From the NCBI RefSeq assembly GCF_900078685.2, contig NZ_LT546166.1, positions 3,160,944-3,224,943 on the forward strand: DNA of 64,000 nucleotides, written 5' to 3'. Shown here in pieces: positions 36,028 to 45,175 of the stretch. Within the stretch, counting starts at the first letter, position 1. Each line of letters opens with the position of its first letter. The position numbers and the translations under genes are program-made. Under the pieces are notes generated by a model. That model did not search any database and was not told where the DNA came from. It saw nothing but the letters and a program-made list of their open reading frames with translations. Source of the DNA: Mycolicibacter icosiumassiliensis. GTDB lineage: Bacteria; Actinomycetota; Actinomycetes; Mycobacteriales; Mycobacteriaceae.

Positions 36028-37116
36028 TCAGAGCTTGAATCGTCCGGCGAATCCGCGCAGCGGCAGGTCGGCGCTGGTCAGCAGGCCCGGCGGCGCCGCC
36101 ACCACCGACTTGATCGCATTGAGGGCGGGCAACCCGGTCACGGTCATGCCGATCGAGGCGAAGTTGTCCGGGTTGGACAGGTCCACTCCGGGCTTGGGAA
36201 AGATCATGTGCTTGTTGTAGACGCACGGATCACCGGTGACCCGGGTGATGTAGCAGCCCTTGATATTCCAGTTCGGTTCGGTGTACGGCGTCATCTGCCA
36301 CTCCAGATGCGTCTCGACGCGCGGCACACCGTCCACCATGCCCTGATATTTGATGTAGTTGCCGCCCAACGACCCTTTGGGCAGGGTGTACCAGCCCAGG
36401 TCGACATCCCGGGTGCACACGCCCAGTTCGTAATCGAACGTCACCTCGTCGAGGGTCAGGTCGAAGCAGTCGGCCATCATCAGCACGCTGTCGGCGAAGA
36501 CTCGGGTGAACTTCTCCAGCTTGGCCGGGATCTCCGGATCGTCGGCCGGCTGGCCGTAGCCGACCTCGATCCAGGTGTCGCGGGAGTGGTGACATGACAC
36601 GTCGACGGATTCGATGGTGGTGATGTTCTCGATCTCGGCCACATCGGCTGAACACACCACGCCCAGAATCTGATTGAGGCCCGGGTTCATCCCGGTGCCG
36701 TAGAAGCTCGCGCCGCCCTTTTCGCAGGCCTCGGCCAGCAGCTGCGTGACCGGTTTGCCCGACGGGTGCGGATGGTTGCGGTCACGGTGCCAGCCGGTGA
36801 TCCAGTCGGCGGTGGTCACGATGTTGATGCCCGCTTCCAGGATCGCGACGTAGAGGTCCTCGTCGGGGAACACCCCGTGAAAGGTCAGAACGTCGGGCTT
36901 GGCGGCGATGATCTCCTCGACACTGCCGGTCGCGATCACCCCGTTGGGCGCGATACCGGCCAGCTCGCCGGTGTCCTTGCCGATCTTGTCCGGCGAATAG
37001 CAGTGCACACCAACCAGTTCGAGGTCATCGCGGGCGGCGAACCGCCGGATCATCTCGGTCCCGACGTTGCCGGTGGCAACCTGGAAAACCCGGACGGGTG
37101 CGGCGGCTGCGTTCAT
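36028..37116 (-). CDS. NAD(P)-dependent amine dehydrogenase / dihydrodipicolinate reductase-like protein
   Basis: 362 residues from ATG 37116, overlapping the Rieske stop by 4 bases (ATGA). The Rossmann start VRVFQVATGNVGTEMIRRFA binds NAD(P). ADWITGWHRDRNHPHPSG and GASFYGTGMNPGLNQILG fit the 2,4-diaminopentanoate dehydrogenase/DapB-like group found often in mycobacterial catabolic clusters. Substrate unknown. Probably co-translated with the oxygenase; it may act on the oxygenation product rather than serve as its reductase, because no flavin or 2Fe-2S motif is present. Confidence 0.8.
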   Translation of the reverse strand: MNAAAAPVRVFQVATGNVGTEMIRRFAARDDLELVGVHCYSPDKIGKDTGELAGIAPNGVIATGSVEEIIAAKPDVLTFHGVFPDEDLYVAILEAGINIVTTADWITGWHRDRNHPHPSGKPVTQLLAEACEKGGASFYGTGMNPGLNQILGVVCSADVAEIENITTIESVDVSCHHSRDTWIEVGYGQPADDPEIPAKLEKFTRVFADSVLMMADCFDLTLDEVTFDYELGVCTRDVDLGWYTLPKGSLGGNYIKYQGMVDGVPRVETHLEWQMTPYTEPNWNIKGCYITRVTGDPCVYNKHMIFPKPGVDLSNPDNFASIGMTVTGLPALNAIKSVVAAPPGLLTSADLPLRGFAGRFKL

Positions 37117-38252
37117 GCGGTGGAACCTTTCTGGGCATAGACCTCGGCAGCACTGCCGCCGATGCCGTCGGGATAGAACTGCTTGGCCCACTGGCGGATT
37201 GCGGTGAAGCCCTCATACTCGGCGGTCGCCAGGGCAGGCGGATCCGAGTAGCGCTGATGCGACCAGATGTGGATGTCCTGCTCGAACTGCCGGATGACTT
37301 CGCGCCCGAAATCGGCCGCCCGGGCCTCGGCACGAGCGGGATCGCCGGGTTTATGCGGCGGTCCCAGCGTCGCCTCTCCTCCGTCGAGCCTCGCTGAACC
37401 GCCGGGTTTATGCGGCGGTCCCAGCTTCGCCTCTCCTGCGTCGAGCCTCGCTGAACCGCCGGACGGCGACCGGCCGATGTAGACCATGAAGCGCACGTCG
37501 GAGGTGGAGTCGTCGACGGGCGTGATCGCCGAGATGGTGCGGTTGTCGATCATCCCCCAGCTCTTGGTCACCGCGATCCCCAAGCCGCCGTTGATCGCTT
37601 CCACGCCGCTGTTGACGTCTTCGATCTTCTGGCCGTCGTCGCCCTCGAAGGTGATGGTGAAGTCGACGTAGGACACCGGTTCGGCGAAATCGTGGCGGGT
37701 GAAGACCGGCACGATCGGGGTCTGGTGGACGTACTTGAAGTGCGCGAAATCCACGCCGTTCTCCAGCACGTACTGCGGGTGCAGCTCCAGGCGTTCCCGG
37801 AACAGTCGCTGTTGCGGGTAGTAGTCGTCGGCGCTGCGGTCGTCGAAGCTGGTGAACACGTCCGGCGCATCGAAGAACGGCTCACGCCCGTGCGCGTCGT
37901 TCCAGAGGTAAACCGACTCGTTGCGTTCGGCAACCGGATAGGTGGTGATGCGCCGGCCGCGGTTGGGCTTGTCCTGGTACGGGATACAGGCATTGCGGCC
38001 CTGGGAGTTCCACTGCCAGCCGTGAAACGGGCATTGCAGCACCTCGCCGCAGACGGTGCCGCCGAACCCCAGATGTGCGCCGAGGTGCTCGCAGTAGGCG
38101 TTCATCACGGTGAGCTGGCCGGACTCGGCGCGCCAGGCGACCATTTCCCGGCCGAAGTACTTCATGGTGCGGACGTCGCCGACGCCGATCTCATCCGACC
38201 AGGCCACTTGAAACCAGCCTGTCGGGTTCATCGACAGGGGCGGTTTGGCCAT
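37113..38252 (-). CDS. Rieske non-heme iron oxygenase, alpha subunit, with tandem repeat insertion
   Basis: 379 residues from ATG 38252 (a start 14 codons earlier, at 38294, is possible). Rieske cluster ligands CEHLGAHLGF and CPFHGW at about residues 53-78; mononuclear iron motif NGVDFAHFKYVH at about 160-171. KshA-like layout suggests a steroid or terpenoid ring hydroxylase that needs a separate reductase, not found nearby. Between IGRSPS and DPARAEARAADF about 38 residues of tandem 19-residue repeats (GGSARLDAGEAKLGPPHKPG, then a near copy) interrupt the C-terminal domain; the same unit occurs in the AraC gene at 11.3 kb. Divergent TetR gene at 38331. Confidence 0.88.
   Translation of the reverse strand: MAKPPLSMNPTGWFQVAWSDEIGVGDVRTMKYFGREMVAWRAESGQLTVMNAYCEHLGAHLGFGGTVCGEVLQCPFHGWQWNSQGRNACIPYQDKPNRGRRITTYPVAERNESVYLWNDAHGREPFFDAPDVFTSFDDRSADDYYPQQRLFRERLELHPQYVLENGVDFAHFKYVHQTPIVPVFTRHDFAEPVSYVDFTITFEGDDGQKIEDVNSGVEAINGGLGIAVTKSWGMIDNRTISAITPVDDSTSDVRFMVYIGRSPSGGSARLDAGEAKLGPPHKPGGSARLDGGEATLGPPHKPGDPARAEARAADFGREVIRQFEQDIHIWSHQRYSDPPALATAEYEGFTAIRQWAKQFYPDGIGGSAAEVYAQKGSTA
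37345..37458. repeat. 57-bp intragenic repeat element, tandem copies 2 and 3
   Basis: Units 37345-37401 and 37402-37458, each starting CCGGGTTTATGCGGCGGTCC and ending CCTCGCTGAACCG. They differ from each other at two positions (GTCGCC versus TTCGCC, and CTCCGT versus CTGCGT) and from the copy at 11325 at similarly few. In frame on the minus strand within the Rieske oxygenase. Confidence 0.92.
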
Positions 38253-38290
38253 GTCGGCGTGTCCTCTCGATGGTTGCCACTCGGCAGGAA

Positions 38291-38308
38291 TCATAGCGGG
38301 TCCTATGA
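38291..38308. promoter_or_regulatory. Inverted repeat between Rieske and TetR genes, candidate operator
   Basis: TCATAG-CGGGTC-CTATGA, perfect 6-bp arms with a 6-bp spacer, in the 78-bp divergent promoter region. Best explained as the binding site of the TetR protein encoded at 38331; binding is inferred. Confidence 0.5.
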
Positions 38309-38330
38309 AACTATTGCTAGCATTCCGCGG

Positions 38331-38963
38331 ATGACGCAACCGGTGCCACGGCGCAGCAACAAGCGGGGGCTGGCCACCCGTGCGGCGATGCTGGACGCCG
38401 CGGTGCGCGCGCTGGCCACCGGGGACCCGGGCGCGGTGTCGGCCAGCCGGATCGCCAAGGAAAGCGGCGCCACCTGGGGCGCGGTGCAGTATCAGTTCGG
38501 CGACGTCGACGGCTTCTGGGCGGCGGTGCTGCATCGCACCGCCGAGCGCCGCGACGCCGCGATCTCGGCATTCGGCAGCGTGAAATCAGATGCGCCGCTG
38601 CGGGAACGGGTCGCGGCCATCATCGACACGCTCTATGACGGGCTGGCCTCGCCGGATTCGCGGGCGATCGAGAACCTGCGGGCGGCGCTCCCTCGCGACC
38701 ACCGCGAATTGGAACGGCTGTATCCGCGCACCGCAGCCGAATTGCACTCCTGGGGCAAGAGCTGGCTGAGCACGTGCCATGCGGCCTTCGCCGATCTGGG
38801 AGTCGACCCCCAGCGAGTGCGGGAGGTGGCGGCCCTCATCCCGGGTGCGATGCGCGGGCTGGTCTCCGAGCGCCAGCTGGGGTCCTATGCCGATCTGGAC
38901 GAGGCCCGCCGCGGCCTGACCAATGCACTGGCGGCGTATCTCGAGCAGTCCCGGCCCGGCTGA
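38331..38963 (+). CDS. TetR family regulator of the Rieske operon
   Basis: 210 residues from ATG 38331. HTH at about residues 15-60 (ASRIAKESGATWGAVQYQFG), then a helical effector domain. Divergently transcribed from the Rieske oxygenase gene, with an inverted repeat between, the usual arrangement for a repressor relieved by the catabolic substrate. Followed 44 bp later by the antiporter gene on the same strand. Confidence 0.87.
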   Translation: MTQPVPRRSNKRGLATRAAMLDAAVRALATGDPGAVSASRIAKESGATWGAVQYQFGDVDGFWAAVLHRTAERRDAAISAFGSVKSDAPLRERVAAIIDTLYDGLASPDSRAIENLRAALPRDHRELERLYPRTAAELHSWGKSWLSTCHAAFADLGVDPQRVREVAALIPGAMRGLVSERQLGSYADLDEARRGLTNALAAYLEQSRPG

Positions 38964-39007
38964 ACTCGGGGGCTGCGGAAACCGGGCGGCCACGCAAGGA
39001 TGTGAGG

Positions 39008-40591
39008 GTGTTTGGCCTCGTCGTTGTTGTCACGCTTGTCGCCACCGTGCTCGCAGGCACGATGCTGGGCAAACGGTATCGCGTCGGCCCCCCGGTGTTG
39101 CTCATCCTGCTCGGCGGCATGCTGGGTCTGATCCCCCGCTTCGGCGAAACCCAGCTCGACGGGGAGATCGTGTTGCTGCTGTTCCTGCCGGCGATCCTGT
39201 ACTGGGAGAGCATGAACACCAGCTTCCGGGAGATCCGGGCCAACCTGCGCGTCATCGTGCTGGTCAGCATCGGCCTGGTGATTGCGACCGCGATGGCGGT
39301 GTCCTGGACGGCGCGATCGCTGGGCATGGAGCCACATGCGGCGGCGGTTCTGGGCGCCGTGCTCTCGCCCACCGATGCCGCCGCGGTGGCCGGGCTGGCG
39401 AAGAAGTTGCCGCGCCGGCCGCTGACCGTGCTGCGCGCCGAAAGCATCATCAACGACGGGACCGCGCTGGTGTTGTTCGCCGTGACCGTCGCGGTCGCGA
39501 CGGGCAGCCCCTCAATCGGCCCCGTCGACCTGGTGGGCCGTTTCGTCGGCTCCTACCTCGGCGGTATCGCTGCCGGACTGTTGGTGGGTGCCGCGGTCAC
39601 GCTGCTGCGCCGCCGCCTTGATGCGCCGCTGGAGGAAGGCGCCCTGAGCGTGTTGACGCCGTTCGCGGCGTTCCTGCTGGCCCAGAGTTTTCACTGCAGC
39701 GGCGTCGTCGCGGTGCTGGTATCGGCCCTGGTGCTCAGCTATGTCGGCCCGCGGGTCATTGGGGCACGTTCGCGGCTGCAGGCATACGCGTTCTGGGACA
39801 TGGCGACGTTTCTGATCAATGGCTCGCTGTGGGTATTCGTCGGCGTACAGATTCCCGGCGCGGTGCACGGCATCGTCAATGTCGGTGCGGGCCTTCGCCA
39901 TGCCACCGTGCTGGCGCTCGCCGTCACCGGTGTCGTCGTCGTGACCCGGATTGTGTGGTCGGAGATCACCACCGTGCTCATTCGTACCCTGGACCGGCGC
40001 GCCGTGCAGCGGACCCGCCGCATCGGTTGGCGGCAGCGGGCGGTGTCGAGCTGGGCCGGGTTCCGTGGCGCGGTATCACTGGCCGCGGCACTGGCCGTCC
40101 CATTGACCACCCACGCGGGCAATCCATTTCCGGATCGCAACCTGATCATCTATGTGGTGTCGTTCGTGATCCTGGTGACCGTGCTGGTCCAAGGCAGCAC
40201 CCTGCCCGCGGTCGTGCGGTGGGCCCGAATGCCCGAAGACACCGCGCACGCCGAGGAGTTGCGGCTGGCCCGTACCCGCGCCGCGCAAGCAGCCCTGGAC
40301 GCGCTGCCGGGGGTGACCGACGAGCTCAACGTCAATGCGGATCTGGTGGGTCGGCTGCGCAAGGAATACCGGGACCAGGCCGCGTTGGTGGCGGTGGCCG
40401 ATCGGCCCAACGCCGCAGCCGAGCGTGACGCTGTGGTGCGGCGGGTGCATCTGGCTGTCCTCGAGCACAAGCGGCGGGCCGTGACCGAGCTACGCGACCG
40501 AAATCAGATCGACGACATCGTATTACGTGAGGTGCAGGCCGAAATGGACCTGGAGGAAGTGCGACTGCTCGGACCCGCCGACACCGAATAG
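39008..40591 (+). CDS. CPA1-family Na+/H+ antiporter
   Basis: 527 residues from GTG 39008 (AAGGA 7 bases upstream; GTG 39002 also possible). About 12 membrane helices in the first 410 residues. Ion-binding region in AVLGAVLSPTDAAAVAGLAK (TDAA, about 120) and RAESIINDGTALVLFAV (ND, about 150), and FRGAVSLAAALAVPL at about 360, are NhaP/NHE signatures. The charged C-terminal 110 residues (LARTRAAQAALDALPGVTDE, EVQAEMDLEEVRLLG) are cytoplasmic and helical, as in regulatory tails. Exchanges Na+ or K+ for H+ at the membrane. Confidence 0.92.
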   Translation: MFGLVVVVTLVATVLAGTMLGKRYRVGPPVLLILLGGMLGLIPRFGETQLDGEIVLLLFLPAILYWESMNTSFREIRANLRVIVLVSIGLVIATAMAVSWTARSLGMEPHAAAVLGAVLSPTDAAAVAGLAKKLPRRPLTVLRAESIINDGTALVLFAVTVAVATGSPSIGPVDLVGRFVGSYLGGIAAGLLVGAAVTLLRRRLDAPLEEGALSVLTPFAAFLLAQSFHCSGVVAVLVSALVLSYVGPRVIGARSRLQAYAFWDMATFLINGSLWVFVGVQIPGAVHGIVNVGAGLRHATVLALAVTGVVVVTRIVWSEITTVLIRTLDRRAVQRTRRIGWRQRAVSSWAGFRGAVSLAAALAVPLTTHAGNPFPDRNLIIYVVSFVILVTVLVQGSTLPAVVRWARMPEDTAHAEELRLARTRAAQAALDALPGVTDELNVNADLVGRLRKEYRDQAALVAVADRPNAAAERDAVVRRVHLAVLEHKRRAVTELRDRNQIDDIVLREVQAEMDLEEVRLLGPADTE

Positions 40592-40655
40592 CGGCCGAAC
40601 GGGCGGGTCCAGGCCGGTGACGACAGGCTGGTAGCGGACCACTACTATCCACTTT

Positions 40656-41342
40656 GTGAGCGATTCCCCGGTCCGCCGATTGCGACTCACGAGTTTGAGC
40701 ACCGTGCTGGCGGCAACCTTGCTGACCGCCCCCGTCGTGATTCCCGCAGGGGCACCCGGTGCGGTGGCACCGGCCAGCGCGGCCTGTCCCGATGTCGAAG
40801 TGGTGTTCGCCCGTGGGCGTCTGGAATCGCCCGGCGCCGGCGCGGTCGGCAACGCGTTCGTCAGCGCGCTGCGCTCCAAGACCTCCAAGTACGTCAGCCT
40901 GTATGCGGTGAACTACCCCGCAGATAATCAGGTCGACCAGGGCGCCAACGATATGAGCGCCCATATCCAGAACACGATCAACGGTTGCCCCAACACCCGT
41001 ATCGTGCCGGGGGGCTACTCGCTGGGCGCGGCAGTCACCGACGTGGTGCTCGCTGTCCCCTTCTCAGCGTTCGGCTTCAACAATCCCCTGCCACCGGGCG
41101 CCGACGAGCACATCGCCGCGGTTGCGCTGTTCGGCAACGGCAGTCAATGGGTCGGCCCCATCACCAACTTCAGCCCGGTCTACAACGATCGGACCATCGA
41201 TCAGTGCCACGGCGCCGACCCGATCTGCAACCCCGCCGACCCGAACACCTGGGAAGAGAACTGGCCGCAACACATGGCCAGCGCTTATATCTCGTCCGGC
41301 ATGGTCAACGAAGCAGCAGACTTCGTCGCCGGAAAGCTGTAG
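40656..41342 (+). CDS. Secreted cutinase-family serine esterase (3)
   Basis: 228 residues from GTG 40656. Signal sequence with long Ala/Pro region (LSTVLAATLLTAPVVIPAGA), mature start near ASAACPDVEVVFARG. Nucleophile in VPGGYSLGAAVTDV, where the usual Gln after Ser is Leu; catalytic Asp in ADPICNPADPN and His in WPQHMASAY. Likely hydrolyses lipid or wax esters outside the cell. Separate from the 19-21 kb cutinase pair. Confidence 0.9.
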   Translation: MSDSPVRRLRLTSLSTVLAATLLTAPVVIPAGAPGAVAPASAACPDVEVVFARGRLESPGAGAVGNAFVSALRSKTSKYVSLYAVNYPADNQVDQGANDMSAHIQNTINGCPNTRIVPGGYSLGAAVTDVVLAVPFSAFGFNNPLPPGADEHIAAVALFGNGSQWVGPITNFSPVYNDRTIDQCHGADPICNPADPNTWEENWPQHMASAYISSGMVNEAADFVAGKL

Positions 41343-41366
41343 CCGGTCCGAGTTTGACCGCCGCCG

Positions 41367-42086
41367 TTAGCCCTTCGAGAGTTCGGGGGCGCCACGGCCC
41401 AGGCCACGAAATCCCTCGCAGGGCTCCTTGGCTCCGACCACGAACGGCAGCGCAGTCAGGCGGAATTTCAGCCTGTCGCGAAATCCCATGGCGTCTGCCG
41501 GCGGTGGTAGTGCCGACTTCGCGAGATCCAGGTAGTACGTCGACGTTTGGCCCAGTCCTTCGAAGTCGTGCACCAACGGCGTGCACACGGCACGAACCGG
41601 CTCGTCAAGCCGCTGCGCGATGGCATCGGTCATCAACACGTATTCCGCTACCGGCACCTGGTTTTTCAGCATTCGATGCACCAGGATCACGTCGACGCCG
41701 GCAAGCTCGGTGTGGCGCTTGACCTTCTGCTCGGCCACCTCGCCCTCATGCGCGACGAACTTCAGCGAGAGGTTCACCAGCTGCTCGCAGCTTTCGCAGT
41801 GACAGTTGCGGCCGTTCTCGATACGAGCCCGTCGATTCAGGAACGCCTGATGCATCCGCGACAACCGCTGGCTGACCAAGACCTGGGCGTCACCGTCGGG
41901 CGCCCAGAAGAAGGCGGCGTCGCCCTCCAGCTTCGCCAGCTTCATGCCCTTGGCGGCGTCGATGACCGATTCCAGTAGCGCGGCCACGGCCATCTGGGCA
42001 TGCACCAGATGGGTCCGGTTCCAGTTCATGTAGGCGGTGTATCCGCCGATGTCGGCAATGACGAGCACCGCGCGTCGGATGGCCAT
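41367..42086 (-). CDS. DUF2652 protein (adenylate-cyclase-like fold)
   Basis: 239 residues. Start [19 protein letters not shown] and [17 protein letters not shown] follow the DUF2652 pattern, a nucleotide-cyclase-like fold usually without proven cyclase activity. A CHCESC cysteine cluster at about residue 96 could bind metal. A basic C-terminal tail follows. Encoded 4 bases after the TetR stop, so they form an operon. Confidence 0.8.
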   Translation of the reverse strand: MAIRRAVLVIADIGGYTAYMNWNRTHLVHAQMAVAALLESVIDAAKGMKLAKLEGDAAFFWAPDGDAQVLVSQRLSRMHQAFLNRRARIENGRNCHCESCEQLVNLSLKFVAHEGEVAEQKVKRHTELAGVDVILVHRMLKNQVPVAEYVLMTDAIAQRLDEPVRAVCTPLVHDFEGLGQTSTYYLDLAKSALPPPADAMGFRDRLKFRLTALPFVVGAKEPCEGFRGLGRGAPELSKG

Positions 42087-42090
42087 GAAC

Positions 42091-42723
42091 TCAACAGTCT
42101 AGTCCGGGCCGGGCCGACGTCAGCACACTCTGCACGGCCGGCGCGACCAGTGCGACCAGTGTTTCCCGGTCTGCATTGGCAAGTGTCGGGACACCGACGA
42201 TTTGCCGTCCCACGACGATCCCGACCAACATGGACGACACCAGCCCGGCCCGCAGCGCCGCATCGTCGTCCACCGCGCGCGGCCCCACGGCTTCGAGCAG
42301 TCGAGCCTCGATGAACTCCCGCAACTGCGCGCTGGCCCGCTCGTTGACGATGGCGCCCCGGAGCATCGCCATCAGCGGCTCCGAATCCGGTGACGGGCCC
42401 TCCCACCAGTCGAGGTAGGCGCCGACCACCCGTTCACCGAGGTGTTCGTCAGATCCGTCGAACGCCGCGCTGAAGCGCGCCAACGCCTCGGGTGAGATCG
42501 ACATCACCGCGGCGAACAACTCGTTCTTGGAGCCGAAAAACTGCATCACCAGCGACGCGTCGACCCCGGCGTCGGCGGCGACCCCTCTGATCGTCGTCGT
42601 GGCGAAACCGTCGCTGGCGAACCGGGCCCGTGCTGCGTCAAGGATGTCCTGCCGGGTCGTCGTCGTCCCTGGCCTACGCCCGCGGCGGCGCACGGTGGAC
42701 ACCGGCTTGCAGTTCACGGTCAT
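42091..42723 (-). CDS. TetR family regulator
   Basis: 210 residues. HTH at about residues 30-70 ([20 protein letters not shown]), ligand domain with [20 protein letters not shown]. Divergent from the CocE-type hydrolase and followed by DUF2652 in the same operon. A palindrome lies in the shared upstream region. Ligand unknown. Confidence 0.87.
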   Translation of the reverse strand: MTVNCKPVSTVRRRGRRPGTTTTRQDILDAARARFASDGFATTTIRGVAADAGVDASLVMQFFGSKNELFAAVMSISPEALARFSAAFDGSDEHLGERVVGAYLDWWEGPSPDSEPLMAMLRGAIVNERASAQLREFIEARLLEAVGPRAVDDDAALRAGLVSSMLVGIVVGRQIVGVPTLANADRETLVALVAPAVQSVLTSARPGLDC

Positions 42724-42755
42724 GGTCGGAAATTTACCGCTTCGCCGTCATTAAC

Positions 42756-42769
42756 TCAACCGGCGTTGA
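42756..42769. promoter_or_regulatory. Inverted repeat, candidate TetR operator
   Basis: TCAAC-CGGC-GTTGA, perfect 5-bp arms around 4 bp, in the divergent region between TetR (start 42723) and the CocE-type hydrolase (start 42849). Confidence 0.45.
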
Positions 42770-42848
42770 TTTTATGCGGTGTGCCAATTACCTTGGCAAC
42801 TACCCCAGTCGGACCCGCCTGGCGGCCGAGGGTGAAGAGGAGCTCGCC

Positions 42849-44606
42849 ATGAGCGATGACCAGAAGATTTTCATTCCGTCGCACCCGCTGCCGGCCGCGC
42901 GCACCGGCTTGTTGACCGGCTTCGATCCCGGGCCCCGAACCTTGGCGGCGGGCTTTCAGATCGCGCCCCAGTTCCGGGCCGTACCGGTGGACATCGTGCT
43001 GGACAAGGACGTCGCGGTGCAGTTGCGCGATGGTGTGACGATCTACGTTGATGTGTTTCGTCCCGCTGGAGCGGAGAAAGTGCCGGCCATCGTCGCATGG
43101 AGCCCGTATGGCAAGGGGCAGGGCACCTCCGCCAGCGTGATGGGATTGTTCGGCATGGTTGGCCTGGACAATGGGATCGTCTCGGGCCTGGAGAAGTTCG
43201 AGGGCCCCGATCCGGCCTACTGGTGCGCGCAGGGCTATGCGATCTGCAATCCCGATATTCGCGGTGTGATCGACTCCGACGGCGACAGTGTGATGTTGGA
43301 CCGCCAGGAAGGGCGCGACTGCCACGACCTGATCGAGTGGCTCGCCGAGCAGGCCTGGTGCACCGGGAAAGTGGGGATGAGCGGCACCTCCTACCTCGCG
43401 GTGTCGCAGTGGTTCACCGCTGCCGAGCAACCCCCGCACCTGGCCGCGATCAACCCATGGGAGGGCATCAGCGATGTCTACCGCGACCTGGTGATGCGCG
43501 GCGGCATGCCCGACACCGGGTTCGCCCAACAGATTCAAGACGGCAGCTTCTTCGGCAAGAGCCGCAAGGAGGACATCCTTGCCGAGGCGCAGCGCTACCC
43601 GCTGATAAATGCGCTGTGGGAGAACAAGATCCCGGACTTCGACAAGATCACCGTTCCTGCCTACGTGGTGGCAAGCTACTCCAACACACTGCACACGGCA
43701 GGAACATTTCGGGCCTGGCGACGGATTGCCTCGCCAGCGAAGTGGTTGCGCATCCACAACAGTCAGGAATGGCCCGACTACTACGACGAGGCGAACAGGG
43801 AAGACCTACGCCGCTTCTTCGACCGCTACCTAAAGAACGAGGACAACGGGTGGGAGCTGACCCCCCGGGTGCGCTACTCGGTTCTCGACCTCGAAGGTGG
43901 CGACCAGGTTGGCGTGGTTGCCGACGCATTTCCTCCAAAGAATGCCGTGTCGACGAAGTACTACCTCGACGCCGGTTCGCGTGTGCTGAGCACCGAAGCG
44001 CCGGCCGACGCGGCGACCGCAGACTACGACGTCGACGCCAACCCGCATGCGGTCTCGTTCATCGTTGCGTTCGACCGAGAGACGGTGCTGGTCGGCTATC
44101 CGAAGGCTCACCTGTGGGTCGAGGCGCACGGTGCTGACGACATGGATCTGTTCGTGCTCGTGCAGAAGCTCGACAGATACGGCACGCCGCTGCAGCAGTT
44201 CACCGTGCCCAATCACAGCGCTGCGATCCACGACCTCACCGATCACGGCGCCAGCATCTTGCGGTACAAGGGCTCCGATGGACGGTTGCGCGTTTCCGCC
44301 CGCCACCTCGACGAGACGCTGTCGACCGATGAGGTGCCCGCCCACAGCTTCGACCGGGTCGAGAAGCTCTCACCCGGTGAGATCGTCGACGTCGAAATCG
44401 ACCTGCTGCCAATCGGTCTCGCGTTCTACCCCGGCGAAGCGCTCCGCCTCGTGATCAGCGGCCGAAACATCCTGGGAACGCTGATGCCCGCAATCCGCGA
44501 ATACACCGGTGCTAACAGCGGAAAACACGTCATCCACACCGGTGGGGATCACGCATCGTATCTGCAACTCCCCGTCATCTCCGGCGAGCACGTACACAGC
44601 GACTAG
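42849..44606 (+). CDS. CocE/NonD-type X-Pro dipeptidyl-peptidase-like hydrolase
   Basis: 585 residues from ATG 42849. Alpha/beta hydrolase core: VQLRDGVTIYVDVFRPAGA, DIRGVIDSDGD, and nucleophile Ser in KVGMSGTSYLAVSQWF at about residue 180. The Asp and His of the triad are in the middle region (WRRIASPAKWLRIHNSQEWP). A C-terminal jelly-roll domain starts near 390 (RYSVLDLEGGDQVGVVADAF). The family cleaves esters or peptides with large leaving groups; this branch is common in actinomycetes with unknown substrates. No signal peptide. Convergent with, and overlapping by 4 bases, the AhpD-like gene. Confidence 0.88.
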   Translation: MSDDQKIFIPSHPLPAARTGLLTGFDPGPRTLAAGFQIAPQFRAVPVDIVLDKDVAVQLRDGVTIYVDVFRPAGAEKVPAIVAWSPYGKGQGTSASVMGLFGMVGLDNGIVSGLEKFEGPDPAYWCAQGYAICNPDIRGVIDSDGDSVMLDRQEGRDCHDLIEWLAEQAWCTGKVGMSGTSYLAVSQWFTAAEQPPHLAAINPWEGISDVYRDLVMRGGMPDTGFAQQIQDGSFFGKSRKEDILAEAQRYPLINALWENKIPDFDKITVPAYVVASYSNTLHTAGTFRAWRRIASPAKWLRIHNSQEWPDYYDEANREDLRRFFDRYLKNEDNGWELTPRVRYSVLDLEGGDQVGVVADAFPPKNAVSTKYYLDAGSRVLSTEAPADAATADYDVDANPHAVSFIVAFDRETVLVGYPKAHLWVEAHGADDMDLFVLVQKLDRYGTPLQQFTVPNHSAAIHDLTDHGASILRYKGSDGRLRVSARHLDETLSTDEVPAHSFDRVEKLSPGEIVDVEIDLLPIGLAFYPGEALRLVISGRNILGTLMPAIREYTGANSGKHVIHTGGDHASYLQLPVISGEHVHSD

Positions 44607-45175
44607 CCGTAACCACGTTTCACCAGATGGCGTGCTCCGGCCGCCATAGCGGCCGGGCTCGCTACCTCGAAGTCGAATGCGTTGGCCAACCGGTCGGTGA
44701 TGTTGAAGACCAGGCTCACCGCCAGCGCATCCCTGACCTGCTCGGGGGTGACGCCGGCCGCCAGCACGGCGCGCACGTCGTCGGGGGCGACGCGGTGCTC
44801 GCGGGTGAGTTTGCCGAGCAGGCCAAGGGTGGCCCGCAGCTCTTCGGGGATCGGGGCGGTGTCCAGATCGGCGAGGGTGGCGGCAGCGGTCTCATCGCCG
44901 TAGCAGAGGTTGGAGGTGGCGGTGTGCGCGGCGACGCAGAACGGGCAGTCGTTGACCTTGGAGAGGTAGGCGGCCATCAGCTCTCGCTCGCCGATGGTCC
45001 ACGCCGAGGGCCCGCGCATCGCCTCGTTGGTCAGCGGTCCCCCGCCGTAGAACTCCGGGCGGTAGAACGCGAGTTTGACGGCGTCAACGACCGGATGCCG
45101 TGATACCAGTCGAATGATGCCCAGCAAGGCTTTGGTGCGCAGGCGGTGGCCGTGGTCAAGGATGGCCAGTCTCAT
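44603..45175 (-). CDS. AhpD/carboxymuconolactone decarboxylase-family protein with CxxC
   Basis: 190 residues from ATG 45175, overlapping the stop of the companion gene by 4 bases. Redox centre VNDCPFCVAAHTATSNLCYG (Cys-x-x-Cys, His downstream) as in AhpD-like peroxidases. The rest is all-helical. Possible role in peroxide or thiol stress. Strongly coupled to the small companion gene upstream. Confidence 0.85.
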   Translation of the reverse strand: MRLAILDHGHRLRTKALLGIIRLVSRHPVVDAVKLAFYRPEFYGGGPLTNEAMRGPSAWTIGERELMAAYLSKVNDCPFCVAAHTATSNLCYGDETAAATLADLDTAPIPEELRATLGLLGKLTREHRVAPDDVRAVLAAGVTPEQVRDALAVSLVFNITDRLANAFDFEVASPAAMAAGARHLVKRGYG

